NCBI GenBank assembly: GCA_026770615.1 | Contig: MU631474.1 | Location: 126,121 to 157,260, forward strand | Reading direction: 5' to 3' | Source of the DNA: Pavlovales sp. CCMP2436 | Taxonomy: Eukaryota > Haptophyta > Pavlovophyceae > Pavlovales | DNA: 31,140 bases | Part shown: positions 8,611-16,318 of the stretch, one piece after another | How the letters are laid out: each line of letters begins with the position of its first letter | Numbering within the stretch: the stretch's first letter is position 1 | The notes under the pieces: generated by a model | Database searches by the model: none | Told to the model about the DNA's origin: nothing | The model's input: the letters and a program-made list of their open reading frames with translations, nothing else | Translations under genes and position numbers: made by a program

Positions 8611-9888
8611 CTATGCGTCAAAGGTGATCGCGCCATTTGCGAACACCAAAGACTTCTCCATCTGCACGAAGGCGTCGAGACGGATCGCGCTCGTTTGTGT
8701 ACCGAGGTTAATTTCGAGAATGATGGTGCTGTCGATAAGGAGACCGTCGCCCAAAGCCTCAGTCATAGGGAAGCATTGGAGGCTCACGCCAATAACAAAC
8801 GCCGTGTTCAAATAATCTGCGGCGGAAACGCATGTGCGAGCGGTTGATTCCGAGAGCTGCATGCCCATAGCCCTCATCAGCTCCATGCGAGATTCAGCAC
8901 CAGCGGTAACGTACGAGGATGGGATGATAGTCGACCCGATTCGGAACCGATATGACACATTTCCAACGGTGTCTCCACCAGTGAAACGGTCGAGATTGAA
9001 CACACCTAGAGCACCCAAGTTTGACGTTTTTCGAATAGCTACGAAGATCGCAGTGGCAGACTTTGCGCGCACCGCAATAGGCATGCTTACATAGTTGGAA
9101 CCTGCAGCGACCGAAGTCGAAGTCTGCACGAAATCGACACAGGGTACAGTGATAACACCACCGTGATCGATGACCATTTTTCGCTCAACGTTAGGATCGA
9201 TACGGATGTACGAAACCCACATTTTGAAATTGTCGATAGCGCACGTTCCCACCGGCGTAGCGCTCCATTTGCCATAATTCAGCACATCGGCTAGTTTGAT
9301 AACGATGCGGACGTTCTCTTTCGCCTGTGAGATCGGCCACGCCCTCATCGACATGGACCCGAGGATTGAGATGAGAGGGACACAAACCGTGAGAAACCCA
9401 CCTGGCGCGATAGTGGCACCAAGCCGTGCGTAGTATGCATCAGCAAAATTGGCAGCTGTCGCTATAGCCACAGGGACATAGTCGGCTACCCCGCGCATCG
9501 TACCGCTCGTTTTATAATCGTCCGATCCGCAGCTAAAGTCGGTAAGAATCTGCTGGAGCAAGTTGTACTCGGAGATAGAACTCAACTGACGCGAGCCGTG
9601 GAACACGTCGATTTGCGAGAGAACACATGCGGCCGACTTATCGAGCTGGACGGACTGCGCGGTACCGTTGTAGATACGGAAGCTGAGAGCGGTCTGGCTC
9701 GGGTCAATCATTTGACCGGGTGTGCCGCACGCTAATTCCAGGGTGATTTGGGAGCTGGGCGCGAAAGTGGCGCCATTTGTGGGGGTAATATACGCACGGA
9801 TGCACTCACTCTTCACAGCCGGGGGACGAGGGCTGAAATCGTAAAACGCTGGTATAGCGGGAGCGTACTGATGGTCTGTGTCGTTCAT
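8611..9888 (-). CDS. Major capsid protein candidate (425 aa)
   Basis: Intact frame from ATG 9888 to TAG 8611. The protein is beta-rich with few charged runs. It has an N-terminal segment typical of capsid proteins (PAFYDFSPRPPAVKSE), a DPSQTALSFRIYNGT strand region and a central SISEYNLLQQ segment, then alternating strands to the C-terminus. Length and position (next to the small Gly/Ala-rich protein and minor capsid gene, opposite the ATPase) match the double jelly-roll major capsid of Polinton-like viruses and adintoviruses. The call rests on context and overall character, not on a single diagnostic motif. Translated in the virus factory, it would form the trimeric capsomers. Confidence 0.7.
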   Translation of the reverse strand: MNDTDHQYAPAIPAFYDFSPRPPAVKSECIRAYITPTNGATFAPSSQITLELACGTPGQMIDPSQTALSFRIYNGTAQSVQLDKSAACVLSQIDVFHGSRQLSSISEYNLLQQILTDFSCGSDDYKTSGTMRGVADYVPVAIATAANFADAYYARLGATIAPGGFLTVCVPLISILGSMSMRAWPISQAKENVRIVIKLADVLNYGKWSATPVGTCAIDNFKMWVSYIRIDPNVERKMVIDHGGVITVPCVDFVQTSTSVAAGSNYVSMPIAVRAKSATAIFVAIRKTSNLGALGVFNLDRFTGGDTVGNVSYRFRIGSTIIPSSYVTAGAESRMELMRAMGMQLSESTARTCVSAADYLNTAFVIGVSLQCFPMTEALGDGLLIDSTIILEINLGTQTSAIRLDAFVQMEKSLVFANGAITFDA

Positions 9889-9954
9889 TATAGATGTAAC
9901 TCTACGTCAGATTTTAATTCAGTGTTACATTTTCTCGAATTTGCTTGTTAGAAG

Positions 9955-10239
9955 TTAACCGACACCTCCGGTTGCGCTCGCGACGGATCCTGCAAGGCCT
10001 AACGTACCGACCACAGTTTTCCCCATATTCACGATACCTTGGACGAGCGGTATATTTTTGAGCACGGGTATGGCCTCTGCCAGGCTTAATGCTTGATGTC
10101 CGATTTCTGAAATCTTTTGAGCTGCTTTGCCTGCGGTTGAGAGTAACGAGCTCGTGAAACGTCCGATGCTAGCAATTCCTCCTCCTGCAGTGCGTCCAAT
10201 ATGACTTGCTCCTTGCGACAGTCGTCCGAGAAACCCCAT
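9955..10239 (-). CDS. Small Gly/Ala/Ser-rich structural protein (94 aa)
   Basis: ATG 10239 begins MGFLGRLSQGASHIGR. The N-terminal half has glycine-rich amphipathic sequence with regularly spaced basic residues, and the C-terminal half is hydrophobic (VVGTLGLAGSVASATGG), suggesting membrane interaction. It sits between the two capsid genes in the same direction. Small proteins of this kind in adintoviruses and adenoviruses are core or membrane-lytic virion parts, so a minor virion role is likely. No specific family is claimed. Confidence 0.6.
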   Translation of the reverse strand: MGFLGRLSQGASHIGRTAGGGIASIGRFTSSLLSTAGKAAQKISEIGHQALSLAEAIPVLKNIPLVQGIVNMGKTVVGTLGLAGSVASATGGVG

Positions 10240-10271
10240 TTGATGGATGTGACAGTTCCATACATTTTTTT

Positions 10272-11048
10272 TTAGACGATGAACACACCTAAACTACAAC
10301 ACCAGTCTAGACCGTTGGTGTCATATGGATCGCCCACGTCGGTCACGAGCTGAATTCGTATCGATGTAATGCACTTTTTCGTCGTTTCAAGAAGCATCGA
10401 AAATGGTGCTGTATACGTTTGGATGGACCCCCAAGGCACATTTATCGGAACTGACGCAAACGTGTTCAATGAAGAACCGTTTCCCAACGAATCAGTGGTG
10501 TGTACATCAAGCGTCGGAGCGATGAGGCGTATTGCTCGAGGTCCTCGAATATCGAAATAATTCGGCAAATTGGTTGCTGTGAGCGTCGATAATATTGGCG
10601 AATAAATACCTAGTCCTAAGAGTGCATTCATTGTGTTTCCTACAAGAACTATGGTCGTTGTATTGGTCGAAGAAGAATTTACAAGTTTCAATTTTACATC
10701 GCCCGTTGTATACGTGATCGATGCCGTTTTATTGGGGTACGCTGCCAGCCATGCTGCATTGACAGCTGCGGTGAGTGTACCCATAGCCGGGAAATAACCT
10801 ACAGGGACCGTAAAAGTACTTATACCTGGGTTGAGCGTATCGATGAATTTGAACGTATTGTTTGAAGGGTTAATAGTGTACTGAGTTACGGGAACGGCCG
10901 CCGAGACTAGCTGAATTAAAATCTTCTCATCCTGCCCACACATGATCGGTATTCCTAGGTCCCAATCGCAACAATCGCGTCTATACTCGCCACAAGGATA
11001 GTTGTCGGCGCTCAACGAGGATAAATAAATGAATTGCTGTGTCGACAT
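10272..11048 (-). CDS. Minor capsid / penton-like protein (258 aa)
   Basis: The frame is open from 11189, but ATG 11048 is preferred: it gives MSTQQFIYLSSLS and leaves a 49-bp divergent promoter gap, while the longer form would overlap the opposite gene. The sequence has a FTVPVGYFPAMGTL strand-turn segment, a LLGLGIYSP segment, FDIRGPRAIRL and a C-terminal DTNGLDWCCSLGVF. This order (pGxY, LG(F/L), then a strand ending in xNGxxW) is what I associate with the minor capsid or penton-type proteins of adinto- and Polinton-like viruses. It would form the fivefold vertices. Confidence 0.6.
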   Translation of the reverse strand: MSTQQFIYLSSLSADNYPCGEYRRDCCDWDLGIPIMCGQDEKILIQLVSAAVPVTQYTINPSNNTFKFIDTLNPGISTFTVPVGYFPAMGTLTAAVNAAWLAAYPNKTASITYTTGDVKLKLVNSSSTNTTTIVLVGNTMNALLGLGIYSPILSTLTATNLPNYFDIRGPRAIRLIAPTLDVHTTDSLGNGSSLNTFASVPINVPWGSIQTYTAPFSMLLETTKKCITSIRIQLVTDVGDPYDTNGLDWCCSLGVFIV

Positions 11049-11097
11049 TTGGTACTTGTTGTCGAGATTTTTTTCTCGGATACGATCATAATCAACA
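11049..11097. promoter_or_regulatory. Divergent intergenic promoter region
   Basis: A 49-bp gap between the leftward minor capsid gene (ATG 11048) and the rightward gene at 11098. It must hold start signals for both morphogenesis blocks, if my starts are right. It contains 'ggatacgatcataatc', loosely like the AAGGATA part of the motif found before 1953 and 6845, but not the CAAATAATAATCTCA part. Confidence 0.4.
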
Positions 11098-11451
11098 ATG
11101 TCTCTTTCATCGAATGACATCACAAATGATGCAAAAATCGATACAACGGAGGGAACAATTAACGCTAAAACATCACTCAAGCCTGTCACCCAAGAACTGC
11201 CGAACAGCCACGTGAATCCTGCTGTCGAACAGTCTACGCAGACATCGAAAAGGAAAGCGACACCGGGACAGATCCGTGCGTTAGCTGCAGCTCGTGATAA
11301 ATATAACGCGGAGAGGACTCACACTAAAATGGAGAAATTGAGGCTGAAACTGCTAGGATATTGCGTGCCTAGTGTGCCGCCATCACTACCTCCGCTCCAC
11401 ACGTCGCCTATTCCTACACCACCTACGGAGAAAAATGTTAGGTACTATTAA
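11098..11451 (+). CDS. Small basic protein upstream of the ATPase (117 aa)
   Basis: ATG 11098 to TAA 11449-11451. The N-terminus is Ser/Thr-rich and probably disordered. A basic helical core (TSKRKATPGQIRALAAARDK) and a proline-rich tail follow. The next gene starts 3 bases after its stop, so the two are likely co-expressed. Short proteins with a similar Lys/Arg-Ala helix are common next to packaging ATPases in Polinton-like viruses, but function is unknown. Confidence 0.6.
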   Translation: MSLSSNDITNDAKIDTTEGTINAKTSLKPVTQELPNSHVNPAVEQSTQTSKRKATPGQIRALAAARDKYNAERTHTKMEKLRLKLLGYCVPSVPPSLPPLHTSPIPTPPTEKNVRYY

Positions 11452-11453
11452 TA

Positions 11454-12173
11454 ATGAGTCCAACAATTGTCGAGGAAATAAACGAGATAGAAATTCATAC
11501 GCCTACGTTCATGTGCGACACACCGTATCATGATGTCCCAAGTCCACTTCCTCAAAATCACAGCTTTATCCTGTTTTGTGGACCACCGCGCTCCGGTAAG
11601 AGCTCTTTGAGTACGGCCTTTTTGACTCAACAGCACCCTCCTATTTTCGTAAATCAATTCAACCGTGTTTTCGTACTCGTACCGCAGGGTTCATTCGAAT
11701 TGATGAAAGATAACCCGTTTAAGGGACATCACTCGCTCGCACATGAGTTCAATAGTGAGATTCTCGACGAGATCATTGCATGCTGTGAGGTATCGGCTAA
11801 AGCTGGCAAGGAGAGCCTTTTGCTCATCGACGATTTTATGACTTCGTTAAAGGACAACTCACTACGTAAACAGTTTGAAAAGGTGGTCGCGAATCGCCGT
11901 CATCTCAAACTCTCAGTGTGGGTTATATCGCAGACGTTCAATGCATTACCGCTTAGCACGCGCAAACTGCTCTCGCAAATTGCGCTCTTCAAATCTGCAA
12001 ATATGAAAGAGATCGAGAACGTCCGTTCAGAATTAATTCCACGTTCGCGTGAGGATTTCGATGCGATTTATCGTCATATCTTTAAAGTCGGTGGGGACAA
12101 GCATGCGTTCATGTGGGTTGATATCGCGTCCGGTGAGGTCTACAATAAATTCTCGAGGCTGGTTGTTTCTTGA
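11454..12173 (+). CDS. A32/FtsK-HerA-like genome packaging ATPase (239 aa)
   Basis: Intact, ATG 11454 to TGA. Walker A is GPPRSGKSS at about residues 42-50; Walker B is LLLIDDF near residue 122, followed by a helix and a VISQTF segment consistent with the motif III/sensor region. This is the pattern and length (230-270 aa) of the packaging ATPase shared by Polintons, virophages and large DNA viruses, which drives DNA into the preformed capsid. It lies in the rightward structural block directly behind the 117-aa gene. Confidence 0.88.
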   Translation: MSPTIVEEINEIEIHTPTFMCDTPYHDVPSPLPQNHSFILFCGPPRSGKSSLSTAFLTQQHPPIFVNQFNRVFVLVPQGSFELMKDNPFKGHHSLAHEFNSEILDEIIACCEVSAKAGKESLLLIDDFMTSLKDNSLRKQFEKVVANRRHLKLSVWVISQTFNALPLSTRKLLSQIALFKSANMKEIENVRSELIPRSREDFDAIYRHIFKVGGDKHAFMWVDIASGEVYNKFSRLVVS

Positions 12174-12210
12174 AAAAAATCATATTTAAAATGACAAATA
12201 GGATCACATC

Positions 12211-13539
12211 ATGACGCACTTTGTGAATCATAAAAAATTTAACGATCAATTCATGAATCCTTATGCAATCAAGGCCTCTGACCCTCGTCCTCGCTCGACC
12301 TACTACACAACTTCTGATGGGAACCCGTATATCGGGGCAATGTTTCGCCTGTGGCCGTCAACTGATATGTATACTGGCGTGCAGCTTGATAAATCCTCGG
12401 TGAAACTTACACTGCACAAGAATCCTATTTTGGTCGATTACAGCGTACCGATGCCCGAGTCCGCCCCGGAACCCTTGAGGACCGAGCTTACAGTGCTCAA
12501 CGTCGGATACGGTATTCCTGAAGTGACTATAACGAGTAATTCTAATCTCAAGGGCTACATAAATCCACAAGATGCCCCTTTTCTTGCGCAGAGGCTATCG
12601 CTTGGAGTGCTCCCTACAACTTTCGAGGGTGCTCGTGCGGTTGATGCGACGGGCTTTGTTGACCACACTCAAATAATGACTCTTGCCGGGATTGCACCCG
12701 CGTACGTCGTCCAACAGATCCCGAGTTCACGCCAGATTTTCAACCCGATGGCACCAGCGATCTCATCCGCGGTTTCAGTACCAAAAATACCGGTCTCGAC
12801 CAAACCTGCTGGTTCTAGTGCCGGTCCAAGCACCAGTCCCGCGACACCGATCAAGGGGAAATCACCGGCTGCATCATTTACACTATCAACTACACTTGCG
12901 ATAAATCCGCGTACACCAAAGGCTGTTCCAGTGGCCATGACGGTCACGGGCGTTCCAGTTATACAATCAAATCCGAATCCTTCGCCGCACGTAAGCGGTG
13001 AGGACCCTCATGCCCTTGCTATTCAGGGTAGAGCTGCTGAGATGTCCGTTGTATCCGAGGCTAATGAGATTGCACATTTGAAAGCGCAGGCGCCGGCGTG
13101 GATCGATATGCAACGACCATCCGTGCGCGCGACCGACCTTCTTTCTATCAAAGACCTTAACCAATTCGTCTCGGACACGCGTGACCAGTACCGGCTAAGC
13201 TACTTGACAAACGCGGGAATCCCGCCTTCACGATACACGCTGACCTTTATAAGTTTAACCTCTGTGCGCAACCTTGTCTACAGCGAGTACAACATCCAAA
13301 GAGCTCGGCAGCTTCACGAACAGAATGCACTTAATACGATATCTGCTCGCTTTAAGGACAGTGGAAAGGCAAAGAGTATCGATCAAAAGCGGGTCGACGA
13401 CGCACTCCTGCTGGCTACTGAGAAAAAGGCCAAAGCCGCGGCGCTTCGGAAGCAGCAGCGCAAAGAAGCTGCAGCAAGGAAGGTCGTTGCGGATACGCTC
13501 GCCGGGATCGTCGTACGCCGCCGGGCGCCACTGCCGTAG
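12211..13539 (+). CDS. Hypothetical virion-type protein (442 aa)
   Basis: Starts at ATG 12211, 37 bases after the ATPase. The N-terminal ~180 residues are globular with beta-strand character (NPYIGAMFRLWPS, VLNVGYGIPEVT). A ~70-residue Pro/Ser/Ala/Thr-rich linker follows (around 190-270). The C-terminal third is helical and ends in a strongly basic Ala/Lys/Arg segment (KKAKAAALRKQQRKEAAARK). A globular head, flexible linker and basic coil suggest a structural or DNA-associated virion protein, but I recognise no family. It is intact and is the last gene before the right repeats. Confidence 0.6.
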   Translation: MTHFVNHKKFNDQFMNPYAIKASDPRPRSTYYTTSDGNPYIGAMFRLWPSTDMYTGVQLDKSSVKLTLHKNPILVDYSVPMPESAPEPLRTELTVLNVGYGIPEVTITSNSNLKGYINPQDAPFLAQRLSLGVLPTTFEGARAVDATGFVDHTQIMTLAGIAPAYVVQQIPSSRQIFNPMAPAISSAVSVPKIPVSTKPAGSSAGPSTSPATPIKGKSPAASFTLSTTLAINPRTPKAVPVAMTVTGVPVIQSNPNPSPHVSGEDPHALAIQGRAAEMSVVSEANEIAHLKAQAPAWIDMQRPSVRATDLLSIKDLNQFVSDTRDQYRLSYLTNAGIPPSRYTLTFISLTSVRNLVYSEYNIQRARQLHEQNALNTISARFKDSGKAKSIDQKRVDDALLLATEKKAKAAALRKQQRKEAAARKVVADTLAGIVVRRRAPLP

Positions 13540-13873
13540 ATCTTTTGTGACTATTCACGGTTAAAACGTACGATCCAAAATGACTCGTGCACGGTATTGT
13601 CGCTCACTCTAAAAGGAGTTTCGTCAGTGAATTTTTCGAGGTGTGCTCTCATTTGGATTTGCCTCGTCCAACATTGGGAAAACGTTTTCGTATCTTTTTT
13701 TCATTTTCAAAACCATCTCTCTGTAATTCTCAGATTATTTTTTAGAACTCTCTATAAAAGAAATATATGTCAATAAAGTCAAAAAAGACCGAGCAGGAAA
13801 AGCCGCCAGGGCTCAATTAGGATCGTGCATTTTATCCGTGAATGATCCTATTTGATTGTGTGATTTTCGATAT

Positions 13874-13912
13874 TTCATAAAAGATGGGACTCCGATGCAT
13901 CTCTTTTATGAA
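13874..13912. repeat. Imperfect stem-loop
   Basis: TTCATAAAAG at 13874 pairs with CTTTTATGAA ending at 13912; the stem continues through GATG/CATC after a 2-base bulge. It lies ~330 bp after the last viral gene. It may be a transcript 3'-end structure. Confidence 0.55.
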
Positions 13913-14006
13913 AAACAACGATGGCGGAGAGTGACTCCGGACGGACGGCGACTGGGACTCGGTGGGTCGGCCGCCACTCGATGGGCTTGGACGGTCTTGG
14001 ACGACT

Positions 14007-14109
14007 GCATTCGCGGTGGGTGCGCGCGGTGGGGTGCGCGGTGGGTGCGCGCTGTGGGGTGCGCGGTGGGGCTCGCGGTGGGGTTCGCGTGGGTGCGCGC
14101 GGTGGTCCT
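14007..14109 (+). repeat. G-rich tandem repeats (gcgcggtggggt type)
   Basis: About eight units of roughly 10-14 bp, alternating gcggtggg and gtgcgcg. They lie between the last gene and the 12-bp array. G-runs of 3-4 could form G-quadruplexes on this strand. Confidence 0.65.
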
Positions 14110-14180
14110 TCGATGACCTACCGCGACGTGTTCACGATGTGCGCTTTTCCGCGATGTGTTCTCGATGTGTGCTTTCTACC

Positions 14181-14362
14181 ATACACTCTAACATGCACTC
14201 TACTGCGCGATCTAACACGCGATCTAACACGCGATCTAACATGCTATCTAACACGCGATCTAACATGCACTCTAACATGCACTCTAACATGCGATCTAAC
14301 ATGCACTCTAACATGCACTCTACTGCGCACACCACCACGAACTCTACTGCGCACTCCACCAC
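14181..14362 (-). repeat. Right subterminal 12-bp minisatellite
   Basis: About 15 units of 12 bp. On the plus strand most read tctaacatgcac, with variants tctaacacgcga and tctactgcgcac. Read on the minus strand (gcatgttagagt, gcagtagagttc) they resemble the left array (gcagtggagttc), in the same orientation relative to the TIR. It directly adjoins the inner end of the right TIR. Confidence 0.85.
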
Positions 14363-14375
14363 GTCCGCCCTTCCG

Positions 14376-14633
14376 CCCACACTTCACCGTGGCACCACAC
14401 GATCGCGACGGGTTTACGATCGAGGACCTCCGAAATCTGCGCGTTCAACTTAAAACCGTGTTTTTCGCAAAAATGAAAATGCTTCAAATCTGAAACGGAC
14501 CAAAACGGACCCCCGAAAACACTCAAATCACGCGCGATTTTACACACGGGAAACATACTAGGATACTGGGGGGTCGAAAATGAGGCACACGGGCTTCAAA
14601 ACTGTCCCAGAACGTAACTTAGCATACACACAC
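14376..14633 (-). repeat. Right terminal inverted repeat
   Basis: Reverse complement of 320-581 with only a few indels. The outermost shared bases (catacacacac) end at 14633; the next base starts the inverted copy of internal element sequence. Inner similarity stops at 14376, where the two ends diverge into their different repeats. Confidence 0.92.
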
Positions 14634-14913
14634 AGGGCCAATCCGAGCTCCACTTGGCATGATCATCCGAGGGTTGTACACACATGATTACCGGCACATC
14701 TGAACCAAAAATCGTTCTCGAATCAAAATCGAACATAGAAGGTATCATCGGGGGTATCATCGGAGGTATCATCGGAGGAATCATCGGAGGAATCATCGGA
14801 GGTATCATCGAAGGCATCATCGGAGGTATCATCAGAGGAACAAACATTTCTGAAAGTTTTCGTGCGTGCTTCAGATTACGCTTCTCGCATTTAAACGATT
14901 CGCAATCGAGCAT
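14596..14913 (-). CDS. PPMI-repeat protein, second copy (105 aa, extended into the TIR)
   Basis: ATG 14913 begins MLDCESFKCEK like the copy at 7673. It carries a different series of PPMI/PSMI units and a short insertion before SDVPVIMCV. Instead of ending at DWPR, it reads through the junction into the TIR and stops there (DWP then CVCMLSYVLGQF). The repeat tract reads as IIGG on the opposite strand, which is an artefact. Expression is unknown. Confidence 0.45.
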   Translation of the reverse strand: MLDCESFKCEKRNLKHARKLSEMFVPLMIPPMMPSMIPPMIPPMIPPMIPPMIPPMIPSMFDFDSRTIFGSDVPVIMCVQPSDDHAKWSSDWPCVCMLSYVLGQF

Positions 14914-14932
14914 TGTGATGTTGCCCTGGAAA

Positions 14933-15340
14933 TTAAAAGATAGCACAGCATCGATCATCATCAACGATTGCTTTACATTCCTTTTGCGGAAAAATAACAT
15001 CAGTATGATGTTTTACAAGCAGTTTATATTGCGATTCATCACATATGAAACCCCTTCTCCAAACCGTTATAAAATTAAAGTGCACCGTGAAAAACAGATT
15101 ACGATCATGCAGAAAACGCCCAGTAATCGTCCCATCGTTCATTGTTTTTACATTGATGAGACGCACTTCGCCATTGATTAATTCCATTTGATTAATCAGC
15201 CTTGTAATTTCGTCAAGGCTGCTCTCTAAAATCTGCGGTGAAGTCGTGGCATAAAAGTTTTGCATTGTGCTTATAGCACTGTGCAAGATTTTTTTTATTG
15301 CTCGGTTAAAATCTTGATTCTTCGTTTCCTCGTGGGTCAT
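14933..15340 (-). CDS. Hypothetical viral protein, intact second copy (135 aa)
   Basis: ATG 15340 to a stop at 14933. It matches the gene at 7245-7653 but has eight instead of nine A's, so the frame runs unbroken: MTHEETKNQDFNR, then the helical SSLDEITRLINQ region and the cysteine-containing end. This copy defines the probable full-length product. It overlaps the end of the upstream 144-aa homologue. Confidence 0.55.
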   Translation of the reverse strand: MTHEETKNQDFNRAIKKILHSAISTMQNFYATTSPQILESSLDEITRLINQMELINGEVRLINVKTMNDGTITGRFLHDRNLFFTVHFNFITVWRRGFICDESQYKLLVKHHTDVIFPQKECKAIVDDDRCCAIF

Positions 15341-15840
15341 CTTCCTCGACTCTTGTTTCCTCGCAATCTTCACGACTCCTCCATCTATTAGCGGCGTATT
15401 CCTCTTTTTTTTTCTGAATGAACAGTTTAACTAAATACGGGGTGACGCAATACCCGACGACTTCATTGAGCTCGGTGTGAACGATTTTAGTCTCGCGTAA
15501 CGTCGCACAGAAATGCAGGTATGTATCAGTATTTGTATCCGGACACAGTAAAAAACCCTTTGCAGTGTGACACAGTAAAAATCCCTTTGCGGTGTGACAC
15601 AGTAAAAAACCCTTTGCGGTGTGCTGATTTTGTATTTGTATCCGGACACAGTAAAAAACCCTTTGCGGTGTGCTGATTTTGCATGCTAATCGTGTCGATG
15701 TTAAAGCCACCGCCGTCACCATCTTCGTCACAAGCGAAACCCGGAAAGTCTGCGTTTTCATATCGTCGAGAGTGTGCATTCTCGGCGTGTTTGTTGTGAA
15801 ACTGCGTGAATGAGTTTCTCCTTCCATGAGCCGCAGACAT
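15306..15840 (-). pseudogene. Second copy of the 144-aa protein gene, disrupted by a 27-bp repeat expansion
   Basis: ATG 15840 lies under the conserved upstream motif and begins MSAAHGRRNSF, matching the gene at 6845. Inside, a unit of about 27 bp (cacagtaaaaaaccctttgcggtgtg) that is single in the left copy appears four times. After the expansion the frame that opens at 15840 is no longer the one encoding the conserved C-terminus, which is read in another frame and ends at 15306. Confidence 0.6.
15534..15677. repeat. 27-bp tandem expansion within the second 144-aa gene copy
   Basis: Four units of roughly cacagtaaaaaaccctttgcggtgtg, two of them separated by an extra 'ctgattttgtatttgtatccgg'. 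The left copy of the gene has the unit once (around 7017-7045). This is a recent local duplication. Confidence 0.8.
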
Positions 15841-15872
15841 TGCTCTATATCCTTGGATGAGATTACTATTTG
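15841..15872 (-). promoter_or_regulatory. Conserved upstream motif, copy 3
   Basis: On the minus strand caaatagtaatctca then ccaaggata precede ATG 15840. It matches the motif at 6813 with one base change. It is a copy by duplication, not an independent occurrence. Confidence 0.5.
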
Positions 15873-15937
15873 CTCTATGAAAAACGCAACATTATATTAT
15901 GATTTATCTTTATATTTTATCTATATTTATTTGTGAA

Positions 15938-16318
15938 TTATGGATAAATCCCGCGGTCAATGCATTCAAATATTTCAGTCATCTCATCGTCGTCTTCGTC
16001 ATCATCGTTATCATCATCATCATCGTCATCGCCGCTAATAAGCTCCATAAATTTATAGTGTTTCGATTCTGAAACATGGAATTTCGGAATGTAAAGGTTA
16101 TCGAGCAACACCGAACGAATATTACCACGCTCGCGAAAGATCAAAAAAGCTCTTCAGGTGTGCCTTCAATCTTCTCCCAGTATTTTTCGTCGTAGTCACA
16201 CAAGAACTTTGAATTTGTTGGCAACCACGCGCCATGTTCCTTTCCGTTGATAACTTCACGATAAAATTGCGTTTCACCAATAGAAACTGAGATGGATACT
16301 GCGTTTTGTGCGTATACA
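15938..16318 (-). pseudogene. polB: pPolB C-terminal fragment, second copy
   Basis: Matches the last ~125 residues of the polymerase at 6378-6759, including the acidic tail and the ending CIDRGIYP. A T-run has six instead of seven bases near 16143-16148, which shifts the frame after GTPEELF. The fragment starts abruptly at 16318, where host sequence begins, so the rest of the gene is absent. Confidence 0.8.

Larger units (their letters stand above)
13540..14375. other. Non-coding right subterminal region
   Basis: No credible gene. The first part (13540-13850) is AT-rich, with an AATAAA-like site near 13770 that could end the 442-aa transcript. A stem-loop lies at 13874-13912, then GC-rich repeats (14007-14109) and the right 12-bp minisatellite (14181-14362). 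Open frames here are low-complexity artefacts. Confidence 0.6.
320..14633 (+). mobile_element. Endogenous Polinton-like / adintovirus-like DNA virus
   Basis: A ~14.3-kb unit bounded by ~260-bp terminal inverted repeats. It encodes protein-primed DNA polymerase B, an A32/FtsK-like packaging ATPase, a probable double jelly-roll major capsid protein, a minor capsid/penton-like protein and a class 3 lipase. That gene set (pPolB, packaging ATPase and two capsid proteins between TIRs) is the hallmark of Polintons, Polinton-like viruses and adintoviruses. No rve integrase or adenain-like protease was recognised. Genes form a rightward replication half (1538-7939), a leftward block (11048-7865) and a rightward block (11098-13539). 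I see no target-site duplication: the left end is preceded by ctcga and the right end is followed by agggc. Placement as virus-derived is strong; the exact family is inference. Confidence 0.85.
14634..16318 (-). mobile_element. Inverted partial second copy of the viral element
   Basis: Reverse complement of 6378-7937: the polymerase 3' end, the 144-aa gene, the 135-aa gene and the PPMI gene, at very high but imperfect identity. It ends abruptly at both sides: at 14634 against the outer edge of the right TIR, and at 16318 against GC-rich host DNA. Different frameshifts in the two copies show that they have decayed separately. Confidence 0.9.

Noticed and set aside
13856..14493. Open frames over the right repeats (RSNTRSN, CMLECML type)
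   Set aside because: Same cause: 12-bp satellite and GC-rich repeats; no protein character.
320..14638. Target-site duplication at the element ends
   Set aside because: ctcga before 320 and agggc after 14633 do not match; the right flank is rearranged viral sequence, so an original duplication may be lost.
14684..15181. Plus-strand frame with IIGG repeats, collagen- or glycine-repeat-like
   Set aside because: It is the antisense of the PPMI repeat and of the 135-aa gene, whose sense frames are supported by two copies.
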